Origin: Epiperipatus broadwayi | Lineage: Eukaryota > Onychophora > Udeonychophora > Euonychophora > Peripatidae | Reading direction: 5' to 3' | Assembly (NCBI GenBank): GCA_028023455.1 | Contig: JAQFVV010012397.1 | Coordinates: 4,976,888 to 5,040,887 of the forward strand | DNA: 64,000 bases | Shown: positions 25,311 to 35,917 of the stretch, piece by piece | How the letters are laid out: each line of letters starts with the position of its first letter | Numbering within the stretch: position 1 is the stretch's first letter | Translations under genes and position numbers: made by a program | Notes under the pieces: generated by a model | What the model was told of the DNA's origin: nothing | The model's database searches: none | The model's input: only the letters and a program-made list of their open reading frames with translations

Positions 25311-26046
25311 TTTTTAAAAATAAAAGTTTTAATTAGACAAAAGGATATATATATATAATTAAAATAAATTGCAATTATAAATAATAAATACATGAATAAA
25401 TAACTATAGTAAGATTAGAGTTTAGACATTAAAAAATAAATAAATATCAGAAGCATTTTTATTCTCATGTAATCATCATCAATGGAATACAAAAATAAAA
25501 TAGATACCTTAGTTCATAAAGCACTATTTCATGTTAGACCTTACTCTTTATGGAGGTTCACATTAGCACCTTGTATATCAAGAAAATTGCTTTCTTTATT
25601 AATAAAAATAATTTCTTTTAGTATTTTTTATTATTCTTTTCTATTACATATTATTTTATACAAATTAAATATAAATTGTGTATTAAGTTCATGGTCATTA
25701 AACACAAATGTTATCTGAGTTTTATATGTAACAGATGTAAGCATATACTTTGGATCAGGTTGTTGTTAATGTTAGCATATACCAATGTTTTGATTTCTGT
25801 GACATTTGCGATTGCTCTCTATTATCTGGTAGACATTGAAATATTACTTCAATGCTAATATTAGCAACATACAAATATATGCATGAACAAATCCAAAATA
25901 TGTAGTAGCATATAATTATGTGTATATGTAAATTAATCATACAGTATAGTGATCTGAATATAAAAATTAAGTCAACCATATCTCTGCTCAGTGCCAATCA
26001 TAAAATGTTACTCTCATCATCAACTAACTTGTATAAAGTAAACATT
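25311..26046. other. AT-rich non-coding DNA
   Basis: Open frames at 25482 and 25676 (plus) and 25755 (minus) show no domain, are short and overlap each other. I see no support for genes. Confidence 0.5.
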
Positions 26047-26615
26047 CACACAAACTAACTCCAGATCTCATAGATTGGGAAAGTTTGGTCAGTGACAATA
26101 TCCAACCTAAAATTCAGTTAAAAAAATTTCTTCCAATGCAACTAAAAATTAATCTTTATATTGTAAAGATAATTGTTACCACGTTTTAAAATCATTTATG
26201 AAGAATACATTAAAAATTAAATATAAAATAAATTAGACAATACAGTGTTGCACTTTGAATGTAAATATTGAAGTGATAAAATCTTTACATGCAGCCAAAC
26301 CATAAAGTGCCAACCACTTTATTAAACTAACATAATTCATAAAATGACTATTTATGTATATTTATGGCAAAATTTGATCAGTAATATTATCCAGGCAAAA
26401 CTTTAAATCAGGCCTTAAAATTATTTTTTATAAATGATTTTTAAAAGAGTAAAAATTATCTCTGGCATGTGAGTATTGATGTTTAGTTCCAGTGAAAGAG
26501 ATTTTGTTTGTATTTGTATTTGATTTGAATTATCCGGATAATATCACTGATCAAATTTTCCCATTTCATGGGATCTGAAGTTAGTGCATATAAATGGGCT
26601 TATTACATGTAATGT
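26047..26615. repeat. Local repeat with direct and inverted copies
   Basis: The block around 'TTTGGTCAGTGACAATATCCA' (about 26054-26115) recurs in direct orientation at about 26365-26420 ('TTTGATCAGTAATATTATCCA'). It recurs inverted at about 26528-26600 ('TATCACTGATCAAATTTTCCCA'). It resembles the outward-facing inverted structures of the PLE loci, but no coding sequence is attached. The class is unknown. Confidence 0.45.
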
Positions 26616-27061
26616 TAGTTTGAAAAAGAATCTGATGCTTTGAATGGGTAGTGGTTCAATATATATATATATAATTAATCATTAAATTTTTAAAATTATT
26701 TTTTTACATTTTTTTTTTTAAAACTTCATTCGCTTTTTAATATAATATTCATAAAATGTTTTTTTTTGTAAAATCCAGAATATTTTCTTCTAAATCAAAT
26801 ATAAAATATAAATATCTTTTTATTGTACTATTCTGACATTTCACTCATATTCTGTGAAAATTCTATAGACTGTATTACCGTTTTTTATATGTTTTGTATT
26901 AATGAATTTATACACGGTTAAATAGATAATTAGTAATAAAAAATTTTTGTGAGAGTATTCTATAAATTTTCATAGTTTTATTGAATAAAAATAAGTATTA
27001 ATAATATATATATATATATCTCATATTAAGTTTTAATAAAGGATAAGTAAAATAAAATTCA

Positions 27062-27066
27062 ATGTC

Positions 27067-27100
<34 letters not shown>

Positions 27101-27105
27101 GACAT
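27062..27105. repeat. 44-bp perfect palindrome with (AT)n core
   Basis: ATGTCAG and CTGACAT flank a pure AT run. A (TA)n run follows at 27121-27157. Confidence 0.95.
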
Positions 27106-27114
27106 ATGAATATT

Positions 27115-27120
<6 letters not shown>

Positions 27121-27157
<37 letters not shown>
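27121..27157. repeat. (TA)n microsatellite
   Basis: Pure TA run close to the palindrome at 27062-27105. Confidence 0.95.
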
Positions 27158-27164
<7 letters not shown>

Positions 27165-27794
27165 TTTTATTGAAATAACGCACAAAATTTAATAGATATT
27201 TTAATAAACATATATACTACTAATATTATAATATGATGAATATATAATGTCATATATTCCCAATTTTGGACAGGTATAAGTGTAATAATACAAAACGTGT
27301 AAAAAAAGAGATGATATATCTTATTAGAATCTCTATAGAAAATGATCTAAATGACATAATAAAACTATAAAATAATATTCTATATTTTTAAAATTAGGTT
27401 CCAAGAAGCAAATACAGCATTTTAAAGCAAGTATTTTTGACAGATAAAGAAATATATATTTAAAAAAAAACTGATTGATGGTTTATCACTAAGGAAATCA
27501 TCTGATATTTGAGCACTACAATGACAAAGCTGAACTTTAATTCAAAGTTCTTTAGCTTTTAAATCTACTATTCTACAATTTAATTGGTAATATACTAATA
27601 AAAAGTTATAGACATAGATTAACAAAATTGAATATTGTCTCTAGAAAATTATTTGCATGTTAAATAAGCCAACCATTTCTGCACACACACACATATATAA
27701 TAATATTATTATTCGATGTCTGTATTTTTTCAACACAATATACACAATATACGTAATTATATAATTGAATATTTGTAAATAAAGTAATTAAATA
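27158..27794. other. AT-rich non-coding DNA
   Basis: No feature recognised. Confidence 0.5.
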
Positions 27795-28466
27795 ATTAAA
27801 AATTTTATCCACTTAGGAGCACTTTCAATTATCCTAGTAATCTTTGTTGACTAAAACTTTGAAAGGCTAACCTTCCCACAATTCTGTGATCTTAACATTG
27901 TTAATTAAGTCATGTTTATATTTGTATATTAGCATAGGTTCCTTTATTTTTCTTTTATTGTTATTTTTTCAATTTGCAATATTTTTACATTATTAAAATT
28001 AAATCAAAACCATAAGTACATGACTTATTATGTTCATAAAAAACAGATGCTGAAATATTATTATCCATTAAACAATTATTGTTTCAATTTCTGAACCTGT
28101 TTTAATAATAGCAAGTGCTCTTTAATTCTTTTTTCCAATGTACATCTTAATTCACTTGTATATCCACTGCCAGACCTACATATCCATTTATAAATGACAC
28201 ACTTTTTATTTATAAATGAGGTTTTATCTTCGGAGTTATTTATTATATTTGTTTAATATAAAAATATTGTGAATTGAAAAAAATAAGAAAAGAAAAATAA
28301 AGGAAGCTATGTTAATATACAAATATAAACATAACTTAGTTAACAGGCAGGCAGCAAATGTTAAGATCACAGAATTGTGGGAAGGTCAGTCTTTCAAAGT
28401 TTTAGTTGATAAATATTATTAGGATAATCGAAAGCACTCCTAAGTGGATAAAAGTTTTAAAAATAA
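27795..28466 (-). mobile_element. PLE lineage B insertion with inverted 3' ends
   Basis: Arms of about 200 bp (27795-27990 in minus sense, 28258-28466 in plus sense) are inverted copies with their 3' ends outward. Each arm codes near its inner part for a segment like YKHNLVNRQAANVKITELW, which is also at 10.08 kb and, in variant form, at 29.15 kb. The spacer holds a GIY-YIG endonuclease remnant in minus orientation. This is the same architecture as the 14.3-15.15 kb locus. Confidence 0.7.
28085..28215 (-). pseudogene. PLE lineage B GIY-YIG endonuclease remnant
   Basis: The minus strand reads VIYKWICRSGSG, then YTSELRCTLEKRIKEH. This follows the pattern 'GVYKI.C..C...YIG.T...L..RI.EH' of PLE endonucleases. 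The first tyrosine and the RIKEH block are kept, and the second motif is decayed. Stops follow shortly after. Only this domain fragment remains. Confidence 0.65.
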
Positions 28467-28570
28467 TAAAATATACATCTTCATTAATCAGTAGTACTTT
28501 CGATTACATTGTAATTCTTATCAAATGTAAAGTAATACAGAAATTTAACATCACATGATTTTCCATGAAC

Positions 28571-28930
28571 TGGCATCATCATCATCAACCATTATCAATC
28601 CACTGCAGGATAAAGGTCTCTCTAAGTTCAAACAATCTCCAATATTTAGTTTCTCTTTTCCACATCACCCCTGTACAGTTTCTTATTTCATCACAATCTC
28701 TTGGAATCCAGTTTAATATTGAAATTGTTCATCTATTATCATCTCTTCTAGAAATATGTCCAGCCCAACTCCACTTCAGTCTTTTAATTTTTTCAGTGAG
28801 GTCAATAATACTTGCATGTTCTCTTACCCATACATTGCATTTTCAATCTCTTCTTGTTACTCCTAACATGCATCTCTCCATACTTCTTTGACTCATCTGA
28901 AGTCTCTGTATTGCTCTTCTATTAATAAAT
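28571..28930 (-). mobile_element. Non-LTR retrotransposon (LINE) 3' end
   Basis: The minus strand encodes a recognisable RT C-terminal region: QRSMERCMLGVTRRD, WVREHASIIDLTEKIKRLKW, SWAGHISRRDDNR, ILNWIPRDCDE and ILQWIDNG, then stops and a short (GAT)n tail. The tail is at the 3' end (28574-28585). The 'MERxMLG...LKWxWAGHxxRR...W.PR' order is common in animal LINE proteins, and the GAT tail recalls RTE-type elements. The clade remains uncertain. It is 5'-truncated and carries at least two stops. Confidence 0.75.
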
Positions 28931-29360
28931 AGTCAATTAAATATGGCCTCAGTATTCTTTGATCATAAAAAATCTTATAATTATAAATTTACTTTTAATG
29001 TAAATGATATAAAAATATTAATGAAAAAAGAAATCATAAAAAGAGGAAAGTTAAGGAAGCAATATTGATAAATAAATTTAAACATAATATAATAAGTAGA
29101 CAAGCAGAAAATACTGACATATACAGCTCATGGTTTATCTTTCTTTTTGCCATGAGCTGTATATATCAGTATTTGCTGCTTGACTACTTATATTATCTTT
29201 AAATTTATTTATCAATATTGCTTCCTTATCATTCCTCTTTTTATGATTTCTTTTTTTCATTAATATTTTTGTATCATTTACATTAAAAGTAAATTTATAA
29301 TTACAATATTTTTTTATGATCAAAGAATACTGAAGCCATATTTAATTGACTACTTATAGA
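28928..29360. repeat. Tail-to-tail hairpin of PLE lineage B C-terminal region
   Basis: Left arm (28928-29136) and right arm (29147-29360) are inverted copies around a loop of about 18 bases, inside ACAGCTCATGG/CCATGAGCTGT. The right arm is the C-terminal end of the minus-strand PLE at 29.1-30.2 kb, and the left arm is its plus-strand duplicate. Unlike the other PLE loci, the two copies converge instead of facing outward. Confidence 0.8.
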
Positions 29361-30190
29361 TTTTTTTTTACCCAATCATATAATAATTGATATTCTTTTA
29401 TTCTTTTTTCTAGAGCACATCTTGATTCCCGAATATATGATTTTTTATATAAATTATATTACTTCTTTTCATTTTAGGTAAAACACTCTTAAAATTATTA
29501 ATTAGTCTATTTATATTTGGAGGAACATAAAATGAAATATTATATTTATCTTTAAATATATTTTTAATTAAGTTAGATTGAACATTATTTACAAGTGGCA
29601 TAGATATCCATTTTTTATTATCTAATTTTATATTATGATAATTATCCTTATTTTTAAACCAATTCAATGTAAGTAAAATTTGGTTTCTATTATATTCTAC
29701 TTTCATAAGTTTATGAGTAAAAAGTTCAATATTTTGATTTTTATCACTTATATTTGCATAATTTATCATTACAATGTAAAAAAGATTTCAAACTTTCTAT
29801 TTTATGCATCATTGGCACATGTGATTTAAAATGGATATATCCTCTTTCTTAAATAGATTTAATAATCAATTTATAATTTAAACTAATTGTATCCCTATAT
29901 AATTGTAAGTCAAAAAAATTTAGTTTTCTATTTTGCTCTTTACCAATAGTCCATTTTAAATTATTTAAATTATTCAACTTATGTAAAAGTGTTTCAATAA
30001 CATCACCAGGACCACAATCAAACACAACTTCCACCTATCTAGTATACATTTTAATACAATCAAAGTCACAAGAATTTAATATATCTTCTATATATTTTGA
30101 TAATGTAAAATTACAAATTTGTGCAACCATATGTACTCCTGAACATATCCTTTACACATTTTATAAAATCTATCAGTATATGTTGCAATA
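29135..30190 (-). pseudogene. PLE lineage B, RT to endonuclease C-terminus
   Basis: Reading down the minus strand, the first block is NFTLSKYIEDILNSCDFDCI, then KMYTR, a stop, and VEVVFDCGPGDVIETL at the place of RT motif C. Next come GKEQNRKLNFFDLQLYRD and a 119-codon linker frame (29410-29769). ESRCALEKRIKEYQ follows from the GIY-YIG domain. The last is NYKFTFNVNDTKIL and KEAILINKFKDNI, with the probable active-site glutamate. The YVDD box is decayed. Three or more frame breaks are present. Confidence 0.75.
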
Positions 30191-30327
30191 ATATTATCAC
30201 ATAAATTTTAGTGATTTAACAATAAATTTTATTATATGTTTATTTATTGACATTTATGTAATGCATTTTCTATTATATATATATATATATATATATATAT
30301 TAATTCTAATGTTTTCACGGATAAAAG
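30191..30327. other. AT-rich spacer with (TA)n
   Basis: Contains a (TA)n run at about 30274-30300, then unique sequence up to the palindrome. Confidence 0.6.
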
Positions 30328-30517
30328 ATGTCATATTATTATTACTATTTGCAGGATATTCCGTGTAGTGAAAAAGCTAAATGCTGACGTTTCAGTACAA
30401 TATCAAGTACCTTCCTCAGAGCGCTCTGAGGAAGGTACTTGATATTGTACTGAAACGTCAGCATTTAGCTTTTTCACTACACGGAATATCCTGCAAATAG
30501 TAATAATAATATGACAT
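30328..30517. mobile_element. Perfect 190-bp palindrome with hammerhead-like arms
   Basis: Two 95-bp arms meet with no spacer at GAGCGCTC (centre between 30422 and 30423). I checked the arms base by base and found no mismatch. Each arm, read outward, carries CTGAGGA...GAAACGTC, a hammerhead-like core typical of PLE terminal repeats. A (TA)n run follows at 30518-30531, into which LTR element A has inserted. It looks like the smallest form of the outward-facing PLE fold-back. Confidence 0.85.
30424..30461 (+). ncRNA. Hammerhead-like motif with minimal stem III
   Basis: Core CTGAGGA at 30426-30432. A stem II candidate is GGTAC/GTACT with loop TTGATATT, with one unpaired A. GAA starts at 30452, followed by ACGT and C at 30459 as the likely cleavage-site nucleotide. 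A two-base-pair stem III without loop is described for PLE hammerheads, which work as dimers. Flanking GCT and AGC could form a short stem I. The same motif exists on the minus strand in the left arm (30384-30421). Confidence 0.5.
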
Positions 30518-30531
30518 ATGTATATATATAT

Positions 30532-32364
30532 TGTAAATATCGATAAGTCGATATTATATTTTTAAATTGTTATTTGTTATTAAAAAAAAAAATCTCTTTA
30601 AGTTAATGTTTACATATGAAATATTTAAATTTTTCTTTTATGTTTATTAAGTATAGTTATTATTTGAAGTTATTATTTTATTTATATATATTGATAGTAC
30701 ATCATAATAAACATTTAATTATTAAAATAAATAAGGACATATAAATTATTAATTATAAAAAAATTATTTTATTTACAATGATTATTAAATGTAATAAATT
30801 ATAATATGTGTATATTTTTAAAGATGTCAAATTTTCAATTTAATATTTTATATATATACTTGATATTTTATTTTTATTTTAATGTTAATTGTTTTAAAAA
30901 GAGAACATATATAACATGAGTTTTAAAATAGTATCTGCTAGCGCATGGAACGATAGCAACAATAATAAAGAAGCCATTATCAATATATTGCTTATTAAAA
31001 TGGGATATAGAACAAATAACTGAAGGATAGAATTTTATTACATTTTATTTCTTTAAAGTTTACCATTCTTTAAAATACTGAAGTAACGTATATATTTCGT
31101 AATAAACATATAAATTATGTCGGGGTAATAAGGATATATCGCAGCTAGGGCTGCATCATCATCATCGCTTTCATATATTCTAAAGCAATTTTTCAATGGA
31201 ACAACTAAAAATTTCAACGTATAAATTTCATCGCGTCTGGAGTTAAAAGCTGGTATAGCTATCTTAAATGTATTATCGTCAATTTAATTCTAATCTGGAA
31301 GTAATTGGAATTGATGTGCTGGATTTAACATTTTAATAAAATATGCATATATTTAAGAATTAATAATCTTCTTTAATCAGAAATCTCTTCCGTCTGTCTT
31401 TTAATAGAATGCATTCTAAAAAAAATAAAAATATACAGATGGAAAAAACTCATGGACTAAATTAATTCTTAAAAGGACAATTAACTAAGTGAACTTTTAA
31501 AAAGGTATTTAATAATTTTATATATATATGAGTGATGTGTGGATATATTTTTGAGATTGATATATATATATTTTTTTGTTTATTTTTATTTTTCATTGTA
31601 AAATGTAACGTTTGTGAATGATTAATTTAAGCGTCTTGTTTTATTATAATATTAAACGTATAACAGATGATGTTTAAGATAAATATTTAAATAATTTTAA
31701 AATCTGAAAATATAATTTATAAGTTGAGGTACTATATATTAATTATTATCTTTATATTATAACTATTAGGCAGAAATATGTCTTTATATATTTATTGTTT
31801 ATATTTATATTTGAAACATCAATATTATTTAAAGTCAAACGATAACATAAAATAAAAGATGTGCTATTTATTTTTATAAATAATGCCTTTGTAATTATTT
31901 AAAGATCGATACTATATTATTCTTATTTTCTTTTAATGCCAAAGTTATTAGTAAATTAATTGAATTTACAACTTAATAAAAGATAATTTCTTATTTCATT
32001 TATTACTTGGTTTGTAGGTCACTTACATATATTATTATTCATACACATATTTAGAGGCACATAAATTTATATAGTAGATGTGTATATTTGAATTTAATAA
32101 AAGTCCCTTTATTTTTGATATATATATTTGATTAGTTAGTCACATCAACCTAAAAGATAAATTATAATGAAAGATCTCATTGATTAGTATGATTTTAGAT
32201 TTGTTTTATATAAAGCTAGCTGGAAGGGCAATTTAAACAATTTATTAAAATATAATTGGAACAAGTTTGTTTTTCTTCATTCTTTAATATAAATGGAATA
32301 CCTCATATACGTTCCATTATATTTAACTTGCTTAATTATGAGCTACCATATAGTTTCCATTACA
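30532..32364 (+). repeat. 5' LTR of element A
   Basis: 1833 bp. Compared with the 3' LTR I see roughly a dozen differences: one small altered block near 31380, a few substitutions (for example near 31098 and 31970) and one A-run length change. This indicates a recent insertion. The LTR starts with TG and ends with CA. It holds no open frame. Confidence 0.92.
32207..32215 (+). promoter_or_regulatory. Candidate TATA box in LTR A
   Basis: TATATAAAG about 150 bp before the LTR end is the best TATA-like match near the expected start of transcription. In such AT-rich DNA this is weak evidence. Confidence 0.25.
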
Positions 32365-32366
32365 TT

Positions 32367-32385
32367 TGGCACAACAACTAGGGCT
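32367..32385 (+). promoter_or_regulatory. Primer binding site candidate, element A
   Basis: Starts with TGG two bases after the LTR and reads TGGCACAACAACTAGGGCT. With small gaps it resembles the tRNA-Lys type site (TGGCGCCCAACGTGGGGC). The priming tRNA is therefore probably Lys, with moderate certainty. Confidence 0.5.
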
Positions 32386-34046
32386 CAAAATAAGCTAATT
32401 AGGGCTTGAAATACCCCATATACCTGAGAGATGTATAATATATATATATATTAATATGAGATGTATAATTTAAAGAAAGAGAAGCATTTTTGTGTGTTTA
32501 ATTTTTTTTATATAAATGGAAATATTTTAGCCTCATGTTTAGATGGTGATGGTTAATATTATTGTATTATTTTTTTAATGATGGTATTAAAGTATGGCAT
32601 AATAATTTTGTCCATATTTGGAAAGTTTATGTTGTAGAAAATCTATAATTTTGAAGGTTGGATGGGATATTTGATTGTTGGAGTTTGGTTGGTTCTGTTG
32701 CAAGTATTGATGTTGGATGGGGAATTTTTGTCATTGTCTTAATGATGTAGTGCATTCATGTCATTTGTGATTGATTAATCTCATTCATTGCTCCAACCCA
32801 AATTTTGATGTTTATTATTATTATTATTATTTATCATGAAGCAGCTAACAGTGGTCCTGCCATGATCTTATCTTTAAAACTCCAGAGAGAGTAAGGTATA
32901 ATTATTTTGATATATGTATGATATTTGCCTCTAAGTCTCCTTAAGATGAGCAAGGAAATATTTTATAAGTAATAGCCCCTAAGACTTAAATATAAGCAGG
33001 GTAGTGTAATAGTGTTTTCAGAAAATTATTATGGGTTGTAGTAAATTGGATAGAATGAATTGTGATAATCATCTAAGTGTTCATGAAACATTGTATGCTT
33101 TGGGAATAATGATTGAATTCTTTTATCTACATCAAAGTTGTAAAGTGCTAATCAATCTTTTGGTTGTCAGTATCTATCGGATCTTTGGAGGAATAGATAA
33201 GTATATAACTTAAATATATAACACCAAACTTAGGGACTAAATTAATTGATTATTGTTTGTAACAAATAATTTATTACATTGATTATTAATTAAGGTTTGA
33301 AAACAAGTATAGTAATATTATATTTTCTATTATAAATGACTTTTAAACATGAAGTTCAATTAGTGAATGTTTGTTGATAGTGGACTGCATTAGTACAATT
33401 TTATTAAAATATTTTGGGCACAAAAGTAAATAATTAGTGAAGTGGATATTTTTTTTTTATATATATATAAAATGTTATTAAGTTTTAAGGTCCAGAAAAT
33501 TTATAGGTATCAATTTAAGTATTTTATATTTAACTACCATTATTTTGAATGAGAAAGTTATCTCACTATATTATCAAATTAGTTATTTTAAGGCATGTGA
33601 ACATTTAGTTGTATTTTTTTAAATATTTCAAGGTTATATTGAATTTGATATGAAGTATCCACATTTTAATATGATATAAGTGTAGAATATTTATTATCAT
33701 TAAATATAAATAAATATTATTTAGTGATATCAGTTGTTACTCCCTTTCTATATATATTTTAGAGAAATTTGTTGATATGGTGATAGATGAGATTTTTTTT
33801 TTTTTTTAAGCCAAGAAGTTCATGAGTTCAAATAAGTAAAATTTAGATTGTCAGATAGCTATTATGTATTATAAGATTAAAAAAGCTTGTATTTTTTTTT
33901 AGTTAAATAATTGCTTGTTGGAATGATGATTGGAGATGGTGAGCCCTTGATCTGTGATAATTACTATATAGAAATAAATATATATATATATATATATCTT
34001 AGATTTTATTTTTTTTTGAGTACATAATATTATAGTTCTAGTAATA
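32386..34046 (+). other. Leader region of element A
   Basis: About 1.66 kb of AT-rich sequence between primer site and gag. A 60-codon open frame at 33031 has no recognisable domain. The leader of element B is under 0.4 kb, so this one is unusually long and could hold packaging signals or decayed sequence. Confidence 0.55.
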
Positions 34047-34427
34047 ATGGATAACAGTAGTGAAATGTCAGTTAGTGGTAATTTTGATATGGGGAATTTA
34101 ATAGAGACACTGGAAGCTATGATGAAAACAAATTCTGAGAGACTAGAGTCTAAATATGATAAACTAGAGGCTATGATGAAAACCAACTCTAATGAATTAA
34201 AAGATTTTAAAGCTGAATTAAAAGAACTTAGAGCTGAGATAAAAACCAATTCAAATGAATTAAAAGAAGATCTTAGAGCTGAGATGAAAATTAATTCTAA
34301 TGAATTAAAAGTTTTGGTAGATGATAGTATTAGAAGAGTAGAAGTAAAATTTGATGAAAAGATGGAAAAATATAGAGAAGAGACAATAGTAGAAGCTAAT
34401 TCTTTAAAAGCAAAAATTGAGAAATAA
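34047..34427 (+). CDS. Gag N-terminal coiled-coil segment, element A
   Basis: A 126-codon frame starting MDNSSEMSVSGNFDMGNLIE. It contains a short internal repeat: variants of 'MKTNSNELK' occur four to five times with acidic and basic heptads between them, which indicates a long coiled coil. It stops at TAA 34425-34427. The following frame (-1) is open from 34421 and continues the same type of sequence. The two probably form one Gag, separated by a frameshift that is either a mutation or programmed. It would act as the assembly arm of the particle protein. Confidence 0.65.
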   Translation: MDNSSEMSVSGNFDMGNLIETLEAMMKTNSERLESKYDKLEAMMKTNSNELKDFKAELKELRAEIKTNSNELKEDLRAEMKINSNELKVLVDDSIRRVEVKFDEKMEKYREETIVEANSLKAKIEK

Positions 34428-34435
34428 ATAATGAA

Positions 34436-35917
34436 ATGAAGGAAGAAAATCAAGGAATTATGGCCAGATTAGAAGAATCTAAGAAAGAACATGGGGAATT
34501 TGAGGAAAAGATTATTAATAATAATAAAGTATTATGGGATAAGTTCCAAGCATTGAAAATTGATAATGAATCTTCATTTAAAAACCTATATACGACTATC
34601 TCTGCTGAAGTTAAAATTGCTGTGGGATTGCAGCAAGAGGAACAGTTGATTGATATTAATAAATTACAAGATATAAATGAACGTATTAATGTAGTAAATG
34701 ATGTTACTTCTAATCGTATTCAGGAAATAGATGTTAAATTGGATCAAATTCAAGAAAAATTAAGACCCCTTTCAGAATATATAAATAATAATGAAATTGA
34801 AACTTGTAAAAATTATGAAATAGAGGTACGAAAGGATGTGGCAGAAATGGATGTAAAAATTGAGCAAATAAAAATCATTACGTTAGAAAATTGTGAATAT
34901 ATAACAAATTTGCAAAAACAATGGAAAGAATATGAAATAAAGATAGATATAAATAAAATGAAAGATAATATTATAGACAGAGATTATCTTAAGGATGAGA
35001 CATTTGTTAAGGAATTGATAAATAAAGAAAATTGTAAGTGTTGTTTAGATAAAGTTAATAATGGAACAAATTTAATAGAATCTAAAAGATCTTCTGATTT
35101 TCCACACCAAATATCTAGTGATTCATATATGAATCATAATGCTGCAAGGTTCATTAATGTTAAAGTTTTTAAAGGTGAGTATCATGAAAATCCTATGGAA
35201 TACCTGAATACATTAGAAGAATTGTTTACACTTAGTATCCTGTCAGAGAAAGAAAAGTTGGCAATTGCTAGTAACCATTTATACGCTTCAGCTAAAGAAT
35301 GGTGGAGATCTCTGTTTGAAAGGCCTCAAACTTATGGTGATTATCGTAAAGCAATAATGAATAACTTCTGGAATGAGGACAAACAAGATTTTATACGCCA
35401 TAGACTTTCTCACGAAAAATATACTTCTCGTGATGGGAGTTATACTCAATTTTTTAGACATCAAGTGGCCAAATTCAAAACCCTAAATGCATTTCCATTA
35501 TCAGAAACTCAGATTGTGCGGATTTTGCGTAGAAATTTACCAAGGCATATTGAACAAACATTGGTGGCTGCAGATCGACATACCGTTGAGGAAGTAGCAG
35601 ATATCTTGGGAATATTAGAAGCTAGTGATGGTATTTGTAATAAATCAACTGGAACTACAAGAGATAACTCTAATTATAATTTAGCAAATGTAAATTATCA
35701 TATACCAAGAAACCAATTTACAGGTCGCATGCAAAGGTTTACCAGAAATTACCACAATAATAGAAGACAAAATCCATACCGGGATCATGGAGGTTACAAT
35801 AGAAATCATGAATATAGTCGTGTTACTAATTTACAACCAGGAAGTTATCCATATGATACCACCAATACTGAGGTAAATACTCCAGCGACTAGATATTCAA
35901 ATTATCCATTAAATTAA
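34436..35917 (+). CDS. Gag capsid protein, element A
   Basis: A 493-codon frame. Residues 1-220 are coiled-coil rich. Residues about 238-398 match the retrotransposon Gag (capsid) family, with VKVFKGEYHENPMEYL, AKEWWRSLF, NNFWNEDKQDF, FFRHQVAKFKTL and LRRNLPRHIEQTL. Residues 399-493 form an N/R-rich basic tail (RMQRFTRNYHNNRRQNPY) without a CCHC zinc knuckle. The same capsid order occurs in element B (EWWRSLF against SWWESLF; NNFWNEDKQ against KNFWNGDHQ). The protein should build virus-like particles and bind RNA. The open frame suggests recent selection or recent insertion. Confidence 0.8.
   Translation: MKEENQGIMARLEESKKEHGEFEEKIINNNKVLWDKFQALKIDNESSFKNLYTTISAEVKIAVGLQQEEQLIDINKLQDINERINVVNDVTSNRIQEIDVKLDQIQEKLRPLSEYINNNEIETCKNYEIEVRKDVAEMDVKIEQIKIITLENCEYITNLQKQWKEYEIKIDINKMKDNIIDRDYLKDETFVKELINKENCKCCLDKVNNGTNLIESKRSSDFPHQISSDSYMNHNAARFINVKVFKGEYHENPMEYLNTLEELFTLSILSEKEKLAIASNHLYASAKEWWRSLFERPQTYGDYRKAIMNNFWNEDKQDFIRHRLSHEKYTSRDGSYTQFFRHQVAKFKTLNAFPLSETQIVRILRRNLPRHIEQTLVAADRHTVEEVADILGILEASDGICNKSTGTTRDNSNYNLANVNYHIPRNQFTGRMQRFTRNYHNNRRQNPYRDHGGYNRNHEYSRVTNLQPGSYPYDTTNTEVNTPATRYSNYPLN

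Noticed and set aside
28565-28891. Plus-strand 108-codon frame beginning MNWHHHHQP
   Set aside because: It is the antisense shadow of the LINE RT C-terminal region on the minus strand.
33899-34453. Minus-strand 184-codon frame
   Set aside because: It is the antisense shadow of the repetitive coiled-coil part of Gag of element A.
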